From assembly GCA_037074705.1 (NCBI GenBank), contig JAYJMR010000053.1, forward strand, positions 87,501 through 151,500: 64,000 nucleotides of DNA, read 5' to 3'. The stretch is from Zhengitettix transpicula (taxonomy: Eukaryota; Arthropoda; Insecta; Orthoptera; Tetrigidae). The notes beneath the pieces were generated by a model. That model was not told the origin of the DNA. It saw only the letters and a list, made by a program, of their open reading frames with translations, and made no database searches. Within the stretch, counting starts at the first letter, position 1; every line of letters begins with the position of its first letter. Below are positions 22,620 to 35,403 of the stretch, in pieces. The position numbers and the translations under genes are program-made.

Positions 22620-22747
22620 AACAGGTTATAAAATATGTTAATGAACAGGCTTAAAACTATCAATCGGTATGTTCTTCAGCTTCTACTACAAACTAATAAT
22701 ACCGTTAAAATCGTAATTGTGAAATTTTAAGGGCCATGATGCCTCTG

Positions 22748-25700
22748 TCAGTATTGCCGAACGCCCGACAGGTGTTCGGCGTATATGTCTCTTGACCAAC
22801 GTATGCAGTCTGACACACATAAAATAGACAATAGTTTTCCGTATTTCCTGGAGCATAACTCTCGCAGGAACGTATCATTTTTCGGGTCCCATGACCCTAG
22901 TGCACCAACAATAAAGGGGATTATTTCCACCTTGTCATATGTTCTGCCGAGGCTTTGTTTGAGGTCCTTGTACCTTTCCTCCTTCCGTGCCCTTGCGTCA
23001 TCGAAAGCGCTTGGGTGGTTTTCAAACACAATCGTGACGTCTACGATGAACGCCGTTCGCTGTTTAACTAGAAGGAGGTCAGGTCGTAATAGGCTGCCTT
23101 CGGCCACCGGTCTATTTTCAGCGATTAACCGGATTTTACCGGTTGCCGCTGCTTTGATCCTTTCCACTATGGCGTTGTGTCGCAGGAGGATAGCTCTGTT
23201 ATGCGCCGGGCAGTGGTTCGTTACGTGCGGTAGTGTTTCATCCCTAATATTACAGCGCCGGCATGTCTTTGGGCCTTCGTTAAACCGGTATCCGTTTAGT
23301 GGGACAAGTCCTAGCCTCGCCCGGTGAATAAAGCGCCAGTCGGCGAACCTGGTGTATCTGCCTGTTAGGAGAAAGTGGCTGCTCGTGCGGCTAAGAGCGA
23401 TGGTTTCGCACACTTTCCCCTGGTGTGGGGCCTCATGTAGAGTTCTTATATGTCGCGCTTGGTGTGCATTCCGGAGGGTCCGGCAAACTAGGTTCCTGTG
23501 TCTGCTGTAGAGGACGATGTTTTCTATCGTGATCCGAATGTCAGGTCCGGTTGCCCATTCACATTTGAGGAACCTAGTTGCCGTTCTCGCCCGGGTCCAT
23601 GTGTTTTTTCTTTTGTTCGTTGTATCCCTGAATATTCCGTCTTGTGCTCCGTTCAAGTACGAGTCTGTTGTCCGGTCGCTTGCATCTTGCCCCGTTCTGT
23701 CTTTTATTGTGTTCTTGAGGTCTTCGATTGCCAGTGACCTAATGACGGGGTCGGGGGATGTTAAGAGCTTGTAGGCCCCGTCGACCGCCATTATGTCACA
23801 ATCAATTCCGGACTCTGGAATTCCTAGGCAGCCGGATTGCCTAGACCCGTAGATGTAATGATTTGAGGCGCGGGACGGAACGTTTAACGTGCGTTTTATC
23901 AGAGGGCGTATGTGGTTATCTAGTTTTTTCCAATCGCCCTTTGTTAATGCGCCAGTCCTCAGGGCGAATTGGGTTATGGGGAAAAAGAACGATTTTATGG
24001 CGTCGAGACGTTGCCATGGGGCGAGGCTGGATGTTAGAATCGCCTCTGCCGTTTCTATGTAATTCCGCAGTGTCGACCAGTCGGATATAATGTTGTGCCC
24101 AAAGGGTTTTCCAAGGAAGGTAACTGGTTCATGGGAGTTGACTGTGCTTATGTTTTCTCCTTCCAGTGTGATATTCGTCGCCCGACAGCCTACTGGGCTA
24201 GCTCCGCTGAAGTGCATTGCTCTGCATTTGTGGGCGTTAAACTTTAGGTTTATTGTTTTTGCCGCTGTTGTTATTGAGTTTATCCGGTTTTGGAGTGTGC
24301 AGGGGTCTTTGGCAATTAGGCAGATGTCGTCTGCAAACGCTAGAACGGCGTGTGCCGCCGCATTTTGATCTTGTTCGGCCTTTTGTAGGAGCGGGTTTAC
24401 CGCTAGGTTAAAGAGCATCCCACTTAGAGGGCACCCCTGCCTCACCCCTGATTGGACAGGTATGGGTTCCGTTTCGCCGTCTTCGAGGACTATGGTGGTA
24501 GTGCTGTCTGTATAGATGTCGTTAATTATCGCCGTGATTTCTTCTCCCGCGTGCCCGTGCCGAAGAGCAGCAGTGATCGCCTCATGGGGGATGGTGCCGA
24601 ATGCATTGCATATGTCTAACCATGCAATGCAGATGTCTGAATGTGTTCTCTTTGCTGTTTCCAGGTAGTTGGTTAGGGCATAGTGGTGTTCAAACACGCC
24701 GTCGTACGGGAGGAACCCTTTCTGCGAATGTGAGAGGACCGCGTGCTTCGTGACCCAGGCTTTGATTCTGTTGGTTAATAGGCCCGCGTATAATTTATAT
24801 ACAGTCCTTAGCAGCGAGATAGGCCTGTAGTTAGTGACTTCGTTAGGATTTCCGTTTTTGTGAATTAATACAGTCCTGGCCAATTTCCAGGCTTGCGGGA
24901 TTTTCCTGTATTTCGCGCATATGTTAAATATTATTGCCAGGAGTTTGCCCTCTGGGTCGACCGATCGCCAATGGCTGTATGACAGCCTGTCATCTCCTGG
25001 GGCGGTGTTTTCGCATCGTTTCAGTTTATTTTCCACTTCTTTGGCTGAAAATCCTCCTGTCATTACCGGGCTTCGCGGCTGTGGGTGTTCGTCGGCGAAT
25101 ATCTCGCTGTCACATGACGTCCGGCTCCATGTTTCGCTAAAATGCCTCTTAACTGTTTCGGCCTCTAGGGGGCATTTCTGGCCTTCGCCTTCCAGGATGA
25201 GTCTGACTGCTCGGCGTCTGTTTCGCCTGTATAATTTTTGGATGAACTCGCAGTCGGTTATGTCTGCTTGTCTCACTTTCCTTGGCGTGTTTGTGGGCTG
25301 CGGTAGGTTTACAGCCTCTTGTACTTTTTTGGTCACTGATTCCAGGACGTCCGAGAATAGTGACCATTTTTCGTTGCTTGCGTCCTCTGATAGTAGAGTT
25401 CTAAGTATTCTTCGGTGTGATTGGACTTGGCTTAATTCTTCTTCTTCGTCATCATCGTCTCCACTGTCAGGCGGGGCTGGCTCAGGGTTAGGTTCCTCCG
25501 CTTGAAGGGAGGCCTTGTGATGGACCGGGGGTGGCTGGTGGGTCGGCAGTGGGTTGTGGGACTGGCGGCTTTCCTTGAGGGATCGCATGACGTGGGCGGC
25601 AATATGGTTTTGCAGGCCTCTCCTTGTGGTAAATGACTCCGGGCATCTATCACATAGGAATCCTGCTGTCTCATGTGGTGTTGGATTTCCTTGTGTGGTG

Positions 25701-26008
25701 CTCGTGTCCTGTACTGCGCCTGGACACGCATGTGCTGTGGGCCTAAGTCCAAGTTGTTTCCCACACGTCTTGCATATGTTAACGTCTTTTGTGGTCATAA
25801 CGTTATGCTCTCTGTTTAAGTGCCTTTTTAGTGACTGTTTAGTCGTGGCCCAATTGGCGGCCTTGAATGCACGCTGGCAGCCGTCCTCCGTGCATTCAGC
25901 GTGGTTTAGGGGCGGAAATCTGATAAGTAGGATGTCATCTATTCGGGCGATTGAGTTTGTACTTTCGTAGAAAGTCTTCGTGATTTCTTCTATGTTGTGT
26001 TCTGCCAT
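22748..26008 (-). CDS. ORF2: reverse transcriptase / restriction-like endonuclease, copy 2
   Basis: 1086 aa with the same domain order as copy 1. The zinc ligands, the RT motifs (AWLDICNAF, SGVRQGCPLSG, FADD), the CCHC and the RPD...D endonuclease core are all unchanged. I count about 23 substitutions against copy 1, mostly in the N-terminal zinc-finger and linker region. One change in the RT domain (Leu at 376, Ser in copies 1 and 3, in the AWK-x-ARTVL stretch before NYRPISLL) is unique to this copy and might affect activity. The ATG overlaps the ORF1 stop. Confidence 0.96.
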   Translation of the reverse strand: MAEHNIEEITKTFYESTNSIARIDDILLIRFPPLNHAECTEDGCQRAFKAANWATTKQSLKRHLNREHNVMTTKDVNICKTCGKQLGLRPTAHACPGAVQDTSTTQGNPTPHETAGFLCDRCPESFTTRRGLQNHIAAHVMRSLKESRQSHNPLPTHQPPPVHHKASLQAEEPNPEPAPPDSGDDDDEEEELSQVQSHRRILRTLLSEDASNEKWSLFSDVLESVTKKVQEAVNLPQPTNTPRKVRQADITDCEFIQKLYRRNRRRAVRLILEGEGQKCPLEAETVKRHFSETWSRTSCDSEIFADEHPQPRSPVMTGGFSAKEVENKLKRCENTAPGDDRLSYSHWRSVDPEGKLLAIIFNICAKYRKIPQAWKLARTVLIHKNGNPNEVTNYRPISLLRTVYKLYAGLLTNRIKAWVTKHAVLSHSQKGFLPYDGVFEHHYALTNYLETAKRTHSDICIAWLDICNAFGTIPHEAITAALRHGHAGEEITAIINDIYTDSTTTIVLEDGETEPIPVQSGVRQGCPLSGMLFNLAVNPLLQKAEQDQNAAAHAVLAFADDICLIAKDPCTLQNRINSITTAAKTINLKFNAHKCRAMHFSGASPVGCRATNITLEGENISTVNSHEPVTFLGKPFGHNIISDWSTLRNYIETAEAILTSSLAPWQRLDAIKSFFFPITQFALRTGALTKGDWKKLDNHIRPLIKRTLNVPSRASNHYIYGSRQSGCLGIPESGIDCDIMAVDGAYKLLTSPDPVIRSLAIEDLKNTIKDRTGQDASDRTTDSYLNGAQDGIFRDTTNKRKNTWTRARTATRFLKCEWATGPDIRITIENIVLYSRHRNLVCRTLRNAHQARHIRTLHEAPHQGKVCETIALSRTSSHFLLTGRYTRFADWRFIHRARLGLVPLNGYRFNEGPKTCRRCNIRDETLPHVTNHCPAHNRAILLRHNAIVERIKAAATGKIRLIAENRPVAEGSLLRPDLLLVKQRTAFIVDVTIVFENHPSAFDDARARKEERYKDLKQSLGRTYDKVEIIPFIVGALGSWDPKNDTFLRELCSRKYGKLLSILCVSDCIRWSRDIYAEHLSGVRQY

Positions 26009-27213
26009 TATTGGTCTTCTATTATTGGCATTGATGGGCCAGCGCTTTTCAGCTTTTTGCTTATGTCCTGTGGTGCTGCCGGGGCTTTTGCTTTTACCGC
26101 AGCTTTCGTTCTCCTTTTCCTTTTGGGCTGAGATTCGCTTCCTTTCTCGTCCGAGGAGCTGTCACTCACTATGTTTGTTTGTGTTTCCATTTCCTCAGGA
26201 GGATTTGCGTTTTTTCTCTCCTTGGCTGGTGGCGCTGTTGGTGTTTTAAATTCCGCGATCAATTCCTCTAGTATTTGTCCATTCTCATCTTCTTTGGCGG
26301 TAGTGGTGGTTTTGTCTGTCTCCATCGGGTCAACTTCGTCCCTCTCATTGGCGGGGATTTGTAGTTTATTTTTCTGCTTTTTATCGGGGCGGGCTATTTC
26401 TGGAAATTTTATCGTTGACTCAATCCCAATTTTGTTGGCTGGACAGTCTTTTCCACGGTGGTCAGCCGAGCCACACCATTTGCACCCCATTGTGCAGTCT
26501 TCACTGACGTGTCCCTTATTTTTGCAATTAAAACACTGCCTCTCAGGGCAGGCTCCTGCAACGTGGTCCAGCGCCTGGCATAGGCGGCACCGTCTTTCCA
26601 TCCCTTGGTAAGTAATATTGATTTTAACGGCCCCTATAAATATAGCGCTGGGGATCTTGTCCCCTTTCACGTATCCGAACATTTTCCCCGTCTGGAACCC
26701 GAAATTGTCAGTTATGTCGCCAACGTGCAATATTTCGCAATGTTCTGCAAGTTTGGCTTTAATGGTAGCCGCATCTATCATTATGGATGGGTTATATATC
26801 CATATTTTGGTGTTTCTGGGTACGAAAGCGGTGACTTTAAATTCTGTTTCGTCGACTAAAAATGGTGACTTTCGAATTAATTGATCAACTAACGTTGGTG
26901 AGGCCAGGACAACATGTATCTCGTTATTTACTTGTCTCATAGCCGTAATATCGGCTACTGTTGCGTCTATATTACGGCTGAGGCTATTGGCGAAGCTTTT
27001 CTTAATTTCGTCCGTGATCATTTGCGTTCCGATGGTAGGGGTGCACTTTACAGCGCGCCGCCTATCATATCCTACATTGCTCGTAGGCGTGAGGTTCAGA
27101 GCATTTCTGGCAGCGATTGCCGCAAACGAGGTTTTCGGTTGGATGTTTGGTCCAGGGTCTTCCCTGGCATCCGAATTCATGATGGGGCTGGCCGACTGGC
27201 CGGTCCCTTCCAT
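26008..27213 (-). CDS. ORF1: gag-like CCHC zinc-knuckle protein, copy 2
   Basis: 401 aa from the ATG at 27213 (MEGTGQSASPIM...). The frame is open upstream to a GTG at 27222, but the ATG is the more likely start. The three zinc knuckles and the basic tail are as in copy 1. A K-to-Q change (VDQLIRK) is private to this copy. The stop overlaps ORF2 as UAAUG. Confidence 0.93.
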   Translation of the reverse strand: MEGTGQSASPIMNSDAREDPGPNIQPKTSFAAIAARNALNLTPTSNVGYDRRRAVKCTPTIGTQMITDEIKKSFANSLSRNIDATVADITAMRQVNNEIHVVLASPTLVDQLIRKSPFLVDETEFKVTAFVPRNTKIWIYNPSIMIDAATIKAKLAEHCEILHVGDITDNFGFQTGKMFGYVKGDKIPSAIFIGAVKINITYQGMERRCRLCQALDHVAGACPERQCFNCKNKGHVSEDCTMGCKWCGSADHRGKDCPANKIGIESTIKFPEIARPDKKQKNKLQIPANERDEVDPMETDKTTTTAKEDENGQILEELIAEFKTPTAPPAKERKNANPPEEMETQTNIVSDSSSDEKGSESQPKRKRRTKAAVKAKAPAAPQDISKKLKSAGPSMPIIEDQ

Positions 27214-27256
27214 GTTTGACACGTGGGTTCAAGGGATTTGGGGTTGACAAATCCCC

Positions 27257-27309
27257 AACCACAAGTACGACCCCGAAGGGCTGGTTTCACCCACGCGACA
27301 CTTGTGGTT
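27257..27309 (-). other. ORF1-proximal RNA stem, copy 2
   Basis: Arms aaccacaagt and acttgtggtt pair over 10 bp. Relative to copy 1, a G-C became A-T and a T-A became C-G, with both partners changed. The enclosed UUCG and GAAA hairpins are unchanged. Confidence 0.65.
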
Positions 27310-28113
27310 TTCGCCCTCCTCTCTTATCTATCGCTAGTGAACTAGCGAAATTGCCCAGAGACCACGATGGGACGTGAGAGGTAGGACTTGCTAATAGAGC
27401 TGTCACAGACAGACGGCGTTTCCTGATTGTCAATCAGGGCCTTTATTAGCCTTTGGTCTCGCCGGAAAAGGGTAAAGCGTAAAGCAAGTTGCTTACGCGA
27501 CAATGACTTGTCGGCCTTGGCTGATTCGCCAAGGAACAAGACGAAACAAGAATCAATAGACAAAGTTGATGTAAAAACGAAAGTCGTGAGCTTTGTGATC
27601 TTTGGCTGATTCGCCAAAGTACAAAGTCAAGATAAAACCAAGCAAAGCAGAATGCAACAAGTCAACAGCAACGATAGGGCTGTTGGATAATAAGCACACT
27701 AGACTTTCAGTGTGACTTACACTGGAGTTCAAGTTGCTTACGTGACAAAGACTTGTCGGCCTTGGCTAATTCGCCAAGGAACAAGACGAAATGAAAAAAC
27801 AAGGAACAAAGTTTAAAGAAAAACGAAAAACGTGAGCTTTGTGGTTTTTGGCTGATTCGCCAAAGTACAAAGTCACAACAAAACGAGGCAAAATGCCACA
27901 ACAAGTGAAGAGAAACGATAAGGTTATTGGGTAGTAAGTACACTAGACTTCTGGTGCGACTTACACTGGAGGAGTGGAGCAGGGCTTATATGGCCCGGCC
28001 TGGATAAGGGGAATGTGAGAGGTAAGATTTTAGGGCGGGATAATTCAAGAACGGTGGGTGGTAGGGGTATGAAATTTGGTAGGTTTGGCGAGGATTAATA
28101 AGGTGGATGAAAT

Positions 28114-28181
28114 GCAGCAGTTAAGCTCGCTCTAGGAGCGCCGTTAACCGAAAAAACGGTTAAAGTGTTCTCTCCTGCTGC
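28114..28181 (-). ncRNA. Three-way-junction RNA fold, unit b, copy 2
   Basis: Same 68-nt fold as in copy 1, with all stems unchanged. Changes relative to copy 1 fall only outside the stems (ATTTCC is ACTTCC just before this unit; TTTCATC after it). Confidence 0.7.
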
Positions 28182-28187
28182 GGAAGT

Positions 28188-28250
28188 GCGACACTCAAGC
28201 TCGTACAAGTACGCCACTGTCTATAAGACAGATGTGTTCTCTTGTGTCAC
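28188..28250 (-). ncRNA. Three-way-junction RNA fold, unit a, copy 2
   Basis: Same 63-nt fold as in copy 1, with identical stems. Confidence 0.7.
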
Positions 28251-28313
28251 GGATAATGAAAAGGGATAGATATAGATACAACGAATGTTCAGAACAGTTG
28301 GAAAGACCAAGTA

Positions 28314-28351
28314 ACTACACTTTGATCTTAGCCAAAAGGCCGAGAAGCGAT
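28314..28351 (-). pseudogene. U2: U2 snRNA 5' fragment, unit 3
   Basis: U2 nt 1-38 joined to the 5' end of retrotransposon copy 2. Confidence 0.96.
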
Positions 28352-28936
28352 AAAGATTCCTCGATCGGGACGGTCTTTTATTCCGGACACCATTGTAATC
28401 AACGGGGAGCATTGTTAAATGTTTCTGCGGCAATACGTCGAAACACGCGGTCCCCGCGAAACGCCTGAAATCCTGATCGGAAAGTGAGGTCAACCGTCGA
28501 ATGCTTAAATATCGCGGGAAAGGAAACAATTGGCTTCAAAGATAAAAATATTTGAAATGTATCAACAGTTTTATTGTTACAGTACGTCCCCACCTAGCGG
28601 CACTTACCTGCACTCGCTGCAGGGTGATACGTAAATGTAAGAGAAAAAAATTAAATTCCTCACGTAAACACACGAGTTCCGTCAAATTGAGCAAAAAAGA
28701 AATGACGTCGTCTAAGAAACGAATAGACAGTCAGAGTTCGGTGCGAATTAAGTGGAATTGATAACGGTTACAATTTTTCACGTTGACGTTTCCATTGTTA
28801 CGCGGTCTTTGTAAACAAAGTTAATATTTGTCTTTAAACAGTACGCGCTCACATGTACGCGACATTTAAAAATTTTCCCCATTTTTTAAATATATATTTA
28901 TTTATTTAAATATATATAGAAGTAAAAAAAAATGGT

Positions 28937-28939
<3 letters not shown>
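28352..28939 (-). other. U2 core 3, 5' flank
   Basis: 588-bp promoter flank, identical by eye to core 2. No gene seen. Confidence 0.85.
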
Positions 28940-28978
<39 letters not shown>

Positions 28979-29161
28979 TCACAGAAGAGTGTATATATAT
29001 ATACATGTAAAGAAACTTTAGTAGAGAAGAAATTAAAATTATAAAATAATTCGATCCGCGGAATATTAATTTGTAAGTTTTTACTAATGTTCGCTTGCAA
29101 CAGCTATGCTGCGTGCGTGCGGCGGCGAGGAAGACGTTCGTAGATTACAACGGGCAGTCGT

Positions 29162-29205
<44 letters not shown>

Positions 29206-29390
29206 TCACAGAAGAGTGTATATATATATATACATGTAAAGAAACTTTAGTAGAGAAGAAATTAAAATTATAAAATAATTCGATCCGCGGAATATTAATT
29301 TGTAAGTTTTTACTAATGTTCGCTTGCAACAGCTATGCTGCGTGCGTGCGGCGGCGAGGAAGACGTTCGTAGATTACAACGGGCAGTCGT

Positions 29391-29433
<43 letters not shown>

Positions 29434-29616
29434 TCACAGAAGAGTGTATATATATATACATGTAAAGAAACTTTAGTAGAGAAGAAATTAAAATTATAAA
29501 ATAATTCGATCCGCGGAATATTAATTTGTAAGTTTTTACTAATGTTCGCTTGCAACAGCTATGCTGCGTGCGTGCGGCGGCGAGGAAGACGTTCGTAGAT
29601 TACAACGGGCAGTCGT

Positions 29617-29661
<45 letters not shown>

Positions 29662-29844
29662 TCACAGAAGAGTGTATATATATATACATGTAAAGAAACT
29701 TTAGTAGAGAAGAAATTAAAATTATAAAATAATTCGATCCGCGGAATATTAATTTGTAAGTTTTTACTAATGTTCGCTTGCAACAGCTATGCTGCGTGCG
29801 TGCGGCGGCGAGGAAGACGTTCGTAGATTACAACGGGCAGTCGT

Positions 29845-29889
<45 letters not shown>

Positions 29890-30072
29890 TCACAGAAGAG
29901 TGTATATATATATACATGTAAAGAAACTTTAGTAGAGAAGAAATTAAAATTATAAAATAATTCGATCCGCGGAATATTAATTTGTAAGTTTTTACTAATG
30001 TTCGCTTGCAACAGCTATGCTGCGTGCGTGCGGCGGCGAGGAAGACGTTCGTAGATTACAACGGGCAGTCGT

Positions 30073-30125
<53 letters not shown>

Positions 30126-30308
30126 TCACAGAAGAGTGTATATATATATACATGTAAAGAAACTTTAGTAGAGAAGAAATTAAAATTATAAAATAATTCG
30201 ATCCGCGGAATATTAATTTGTAAGTTTTTACTAATGTTCGCTTGCAACAGCTATGCTGCGTGCGTGCGGCGGCGAGGAAGACGTTCGTAGATTACAACGG
30301 GCAGTCGT

Positions 30309-30353
<45 letters not shown>

Positions 30354-30536
30354 TCACAGAAGAGTGTATATATATATACATGTAAAGAAACTTTAGTAGA
30401 GAAGAAATTAAAATTATAAAATAATTCGATCCGCGGAATATTAATTTGTAAGTTTTTACTAATGTTCGCTTGCAACAGCTATGCTGCGTGCGTGCGGCGG
30501 CGAGGAAGACGTTCGTAGATTACAACGGGCAGTCGT

Positions 30537-30584
<48 letters not shown>

Positions 30585-30767
30585 TCACAGAAGAGTGTAT
30601 ATATATATACATGTAAAGAAACTTTAGTAGAGAAGAAATTAAAATTATAAAATAATTCGATCCGCGGAATATTAATTTGTAAGTTTTTACTAATGTTCGC
30701 TTGCAACAGCTATGCTGCGTGCGTGCGGCGGCGAGGAAGACGTTCGTAGATTACAACGGGCAGTCGT

Positions 30768-30813
<46 letters not shown>

Positions 30814-31219
30814 TCACAGAAGAGTGTATATATATAAACATGTAAAGAAACTTTAGTAGAGAAGAAATTAAAATTATAAAATAATTCGATCCGCGGAATA
30901 TTAATTTGTAAGTTTTTACTAATGTTCGCTTGCAACAGCTATGCTGCGTGCGTGCGGCGGCGAGGAAGACGTTCGTAGATTACAACGGGCAGTCGTGTTT
31001 TTTTTTTTTTTTTGTTTTTTGTTTTTTTTTTTTAACTCACAGAAGAGTGTATATATATATACATGTAAAGAAACTTTAGTAGAGAAGAAATTAAAATTAT
31101 AAAATAATTCGATCCGCGGAATATTAATTTGTAAGTTTTTACTAATGTTCGCTTGCAACAGCTATGCTGCGTGCGTGCGGCGGCGAGGAAGACGTTCGTA
31201 GATTACAACGGGCAGTCGT

Positions 31220-31267
<48 letters not shown>

Positions 31268-31450
31268 TCACAGAAGAGTGTATATATATATACATGTAAA
31301 GAAACTTTAGTAGAGAAGAAATTAAAATTATAAAATAATTCGATCCGCGGAATATTAATTTGTAAGTTTTTACTAATGTTCGCTTGCAACAGCTATGCTG
31401 CGTGCGTGCGGCGGCGAGGAAGACGTTCGTAGATTACAACGGGCAGTCGT

Positions 31451-31493
<43 letters not shown>

Positions 31494-31676
31494 TCACAGA
31501 AGAGTGTATATATATATACATGTAAAGAAACTTTAGTAGAGAAGAAATTAAAATTATAAAATAATTCGATCCGCGGAATATTAATTTGTAAGTTTTTACT
31601 AATGTTCGCTTGCAACAGCTATGCTGCGTGCGTGCGGCGGCGAGGAAGACGTTCGTAGATTACAACGGGCAGTCGT

Positions 31677-31726
<50 letters not shown>

Positions 31727-31909
31727 TCACAGAAGAGTGTATATATATATACATGTAAAGAAACTTTAGTAGAGAAGAAATTAAAATTATAAAATAATTC
31801 GATCCGCGGAATATTAATTTGTAAGTTTTTACTAATGTTCGCTTGCAACAGCTATGCTGCGTGCGTGCGGCGGCGAGGAAGACGTTCGTAGATTACAACG
31901 GGCAGTCGT

Positions 31910-31954
<45 letters not shown>

Positions 31955-32137
31955 TCACAGAAGAGTGTATATATATATACATGTAAAGAAACTTTAGTAG
32001 AGAAGAAATTAAAATTATAAAATAATTCGATCCGCGGAATATTAATTTGTAAGTTTTTACTAATGTTCGCTTGCAACAGCTATGCTGCGTGCGTGCGGCG
32101 GCGAGGAAGACGTTCGTAGATTACAACGGGCAGTCGT

Positions 32138-32189
<52 letters not shown>

Positions 32190-32372
32190 TCACAGAAGAG
32201 TGTATATATATATACATGTAAAGAAACTTTAGTAGAGAAGAAATTAAAATTATAAAATAATTCGATCCGCGGAATATTAATTTGTAAGTTTTTACTAATG
32301 TTCGCTTGCAACAGCTATGCTGCGTGCGTGCGGCGGCGAGGAAGACGTTCGTAGATTACAACGGGCAGTCGT

Positions 32373-32419
<47 letters not shown>

Positions 32420-32824
32420 TCACAGAAGAGTGTATATATATATACATGTAAAGAAACTTTAGTAGAGAAGAAATTAAAATTATAAAATAATTCGATCCGC
32501 GGAATATTAATTTGTAAGTTTTTACTAATGTTCGCTTGCAACAGCTATGCTGCGTGCGTGCGGCGGCGAGGAAGACGTTCGTAGATTACAACGGGCAGTC
32601 GTGTTTTTTTTTTTTTTTGTTTTTTGTTTTTTTTTTTTAACTCACAGAAGAGTGTATATATATATACATGTAAAGAAACTTTAGTAGAGAAGAAATTAAA
32701 ATTATAAAATAATTCGATCCGCGGAATATTAATTTGTAAGTTTTTACTAATGTTCGCTTGCAACAGCTATGCTGCGTGCGTGCGGCGGCGAGGAAGACGT
32801 TCGTAGATTACAACGGGCAGTCGT

Positions 32825-32875
<51 letters not shown>

Positions 32876-33058
32876 TCACAGAAGAGTGTATATATATATA
32901 CATGTAAAGAAACTTTAGTAGAGAAGAAATTAAAATTATAAAATAATTCGATCCGCGGAATATTAATTTGTAAGTTTTTACTAATGTTCGCTTGCAACAG
33001 CTATGCTGCGTGCGTGCGGCGGCGAGGAAGACGTTCGTAGATTACAACGGGCAGTCGT

Positions 33059-33111
<53 letters not shown>

Positions 33112-33294
33112 TCACAGAAGAGTGTATATATATATACATGTAAAGAAACTTTAGTAGAGAAGAAATTAAAATTATAAAATAATTCGATCCGCGGAATATT
33201 AATTTGTAAGTTTTTACTAATGTTCGCTTGCAACAGCTATGCTGCGTGCGTGCGGCGGCGAGGAAGACGTTCGTAGATTACAACGGGCAGTCGT

Positions 33295-33338
<44 letters not shown>

Positions 33339-33521
33339 TCACAGAAGAGTGTATATATATATACATGTAAAGAAACTTTAGTAGAGAAGAAATTAAAATT
33401 ATAAAATAATTCGATCCGCGGAATATTAATTTGTAAGTTTTTACTAATGTTCGCTTGCAACAGCTATGCTGCGTGCGTGCGGCGGCGAGGAAGACGTTCG
33501 TAGATTACAACGGGCAGTCGT

Positions 33522-33570
<49 letters not shown>

Positions 33571-33753
33571 TCACAGAAGAGTGTATATATATATACATGT
33601 AAAGAAACTTTAGTAGAGAAGAAATTAAAATTATAAAATAATTCGATCCGCGGAATATTAATTTGTAAGTTTTTACTAATGTTCGCTTGCAACAGCTATG
33701 CTGCGTGCGTGCGGCGGCGAGGAAGACGTTCGTAGATTACAACGGGCAGTCGT

Positions 33754-33799
<46 letters not shown>

Positions 33800-34204
33800 T
33801 CACAGAAGAGTGTATATATATAAACATGTAAAGAAACTTTAGTAGAGAAGAAATTAAAATTATAAAATAATTCGATCCGCGGAATATTAATTTGTAAGTT
33901 TTTACTAATGTTCGCTTGCAACAGCTATGCTGCGTGCGTGCGGCGGCGAGGAAGACGTTCGTAGATTACAACGGGCAGTCGTGTTTTTTTTTTTTTTTGT
34001 TTTTTGTTTTTTTTTTTTAACTCACAGAAGAGTGTATATATATATACATGTAAAGAAACTTTAGTAGAGAAGAAATTAAAATTATAAAATAATTCGATCC
34101 GCGGAATATTAATTTGTAAGTTTTTACTAATGTTCGCTTGCAACAGCTATGCTGCGTGCGTGCGGCGGCGAGGAAGACGTTCGTAGATTACAACGGGCAG
34201 TCGT

Positions 34205-34252
<48 letters not shown>

Positions 34253-34435
34253 TCACAGAAGAGTGTATATATATATACATGTAAAGAAACTTTAGTAGAG
34301 AAGAAATTAAAATTATAAAATAATTCGATCCGCGGAATATTAATTTGTAAGTTTTTACTAATGTTCGCTTGCAACAGCTATGCTGCGTGCGTGCGGCGGC
34401 GAGGAAGACGTTCGTAGATTACAACGGGCAGTCGT

Positions 34436-34478
<43 letters not shown>

Positions 34479-34661
34479 TCACAGAAGAGTGTATATATAT
34501 ATACATGTAAAGAAACTTTAGTAGAGAAGAAATTAAAATTATAAAATAATTCGATCCGCGGAATATTAATTTGTAAGTTTTTACTAATGTTCGCTTGCAA
34601 CAGCTATGCTGCGTGCGTGCGGCGGCGAGGAAGACGTTCGTAGATTACAACGGGCAGTCGT

Positions 34662-34711
<50 letters not shown>

Positions 34712-34894
34712 TCACAGAAGAGTGTATATATATATACATGTAAAGAAACTTTAGTAGAGAAGAAATTAAAATTATAAAATAATTCGATCCGCGGAATATT
34801 AATTTGTAAGTTTTTACTAATGTTCGCTTGCAACAGCTATGCTGCGTGCGTGCGGCGGCGAGGAAGACGTTCGTAGATTACAACGGGCAGTCGT

Positions 34895-34939
<45 letters not shown>

Positions 34940-35122
34940 TCACAGAAGAGTGTATATATATATACATGTAAAGAAACTTTAGTAGAGAAGAAATTAAAAT
35001 TATAAAATAATTCGATCCGCGGAATATTAATTTGTAAGTTTTTACTAATGTTCGCTTGCAACAGCTATGCTGCGTGCGTGCGGCGGCGAGGAAGACGTTC
35101 GTAGATTACAACGGGCAGTCGT

Positions 35123-35173
<51 letters not shown>

Positions 35174-35356
35174 TCACAGAAGAGTGTATATATATATACA
35201 TGTAAAGAAACTTTAGTAGAGAAGAAATTAAAATTATAAAATAATTCGATCCGCGGAATATTAATTTGTAAGTTTTTACTAATGTTCGCTTGCAACAGCT
35301 ATGCTGCGTGCGTGCGGCGGCGAGGAAGACGTTCGTAGATTACAACGGGCAGTCGT

Positions 35357-35403
<47 letters not shown>

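Larger units (their letters stand above)
22620..28313 (-). mobile_element. Utopia-like non-LTR retrotransposon, copy 2 (full length)
   Basis: Full-length insertion with 5' and 3' junctions identical to copy 1. It is close to copy 3, with eight ORF2 residue differences that I counted. Both ORFs are open. The 3' UTR is 128 nt, as in the other copies. Confidence 0.9.
27214..28313 (-). other. Structured 5' leader of retrotransposon copy 2
   Basis: Same order as copy 1. The tandem duplication is at about 27730-27971 and 27485-27727. All four TGATT-type hairpin positions are recognisable, with the fourth fully paired here (ccttggctgattcgccaagg). A hairpin with arms tcgctagt/actagcga is at 27331-27348. 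No gene recognised. Confidence 0.8.
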
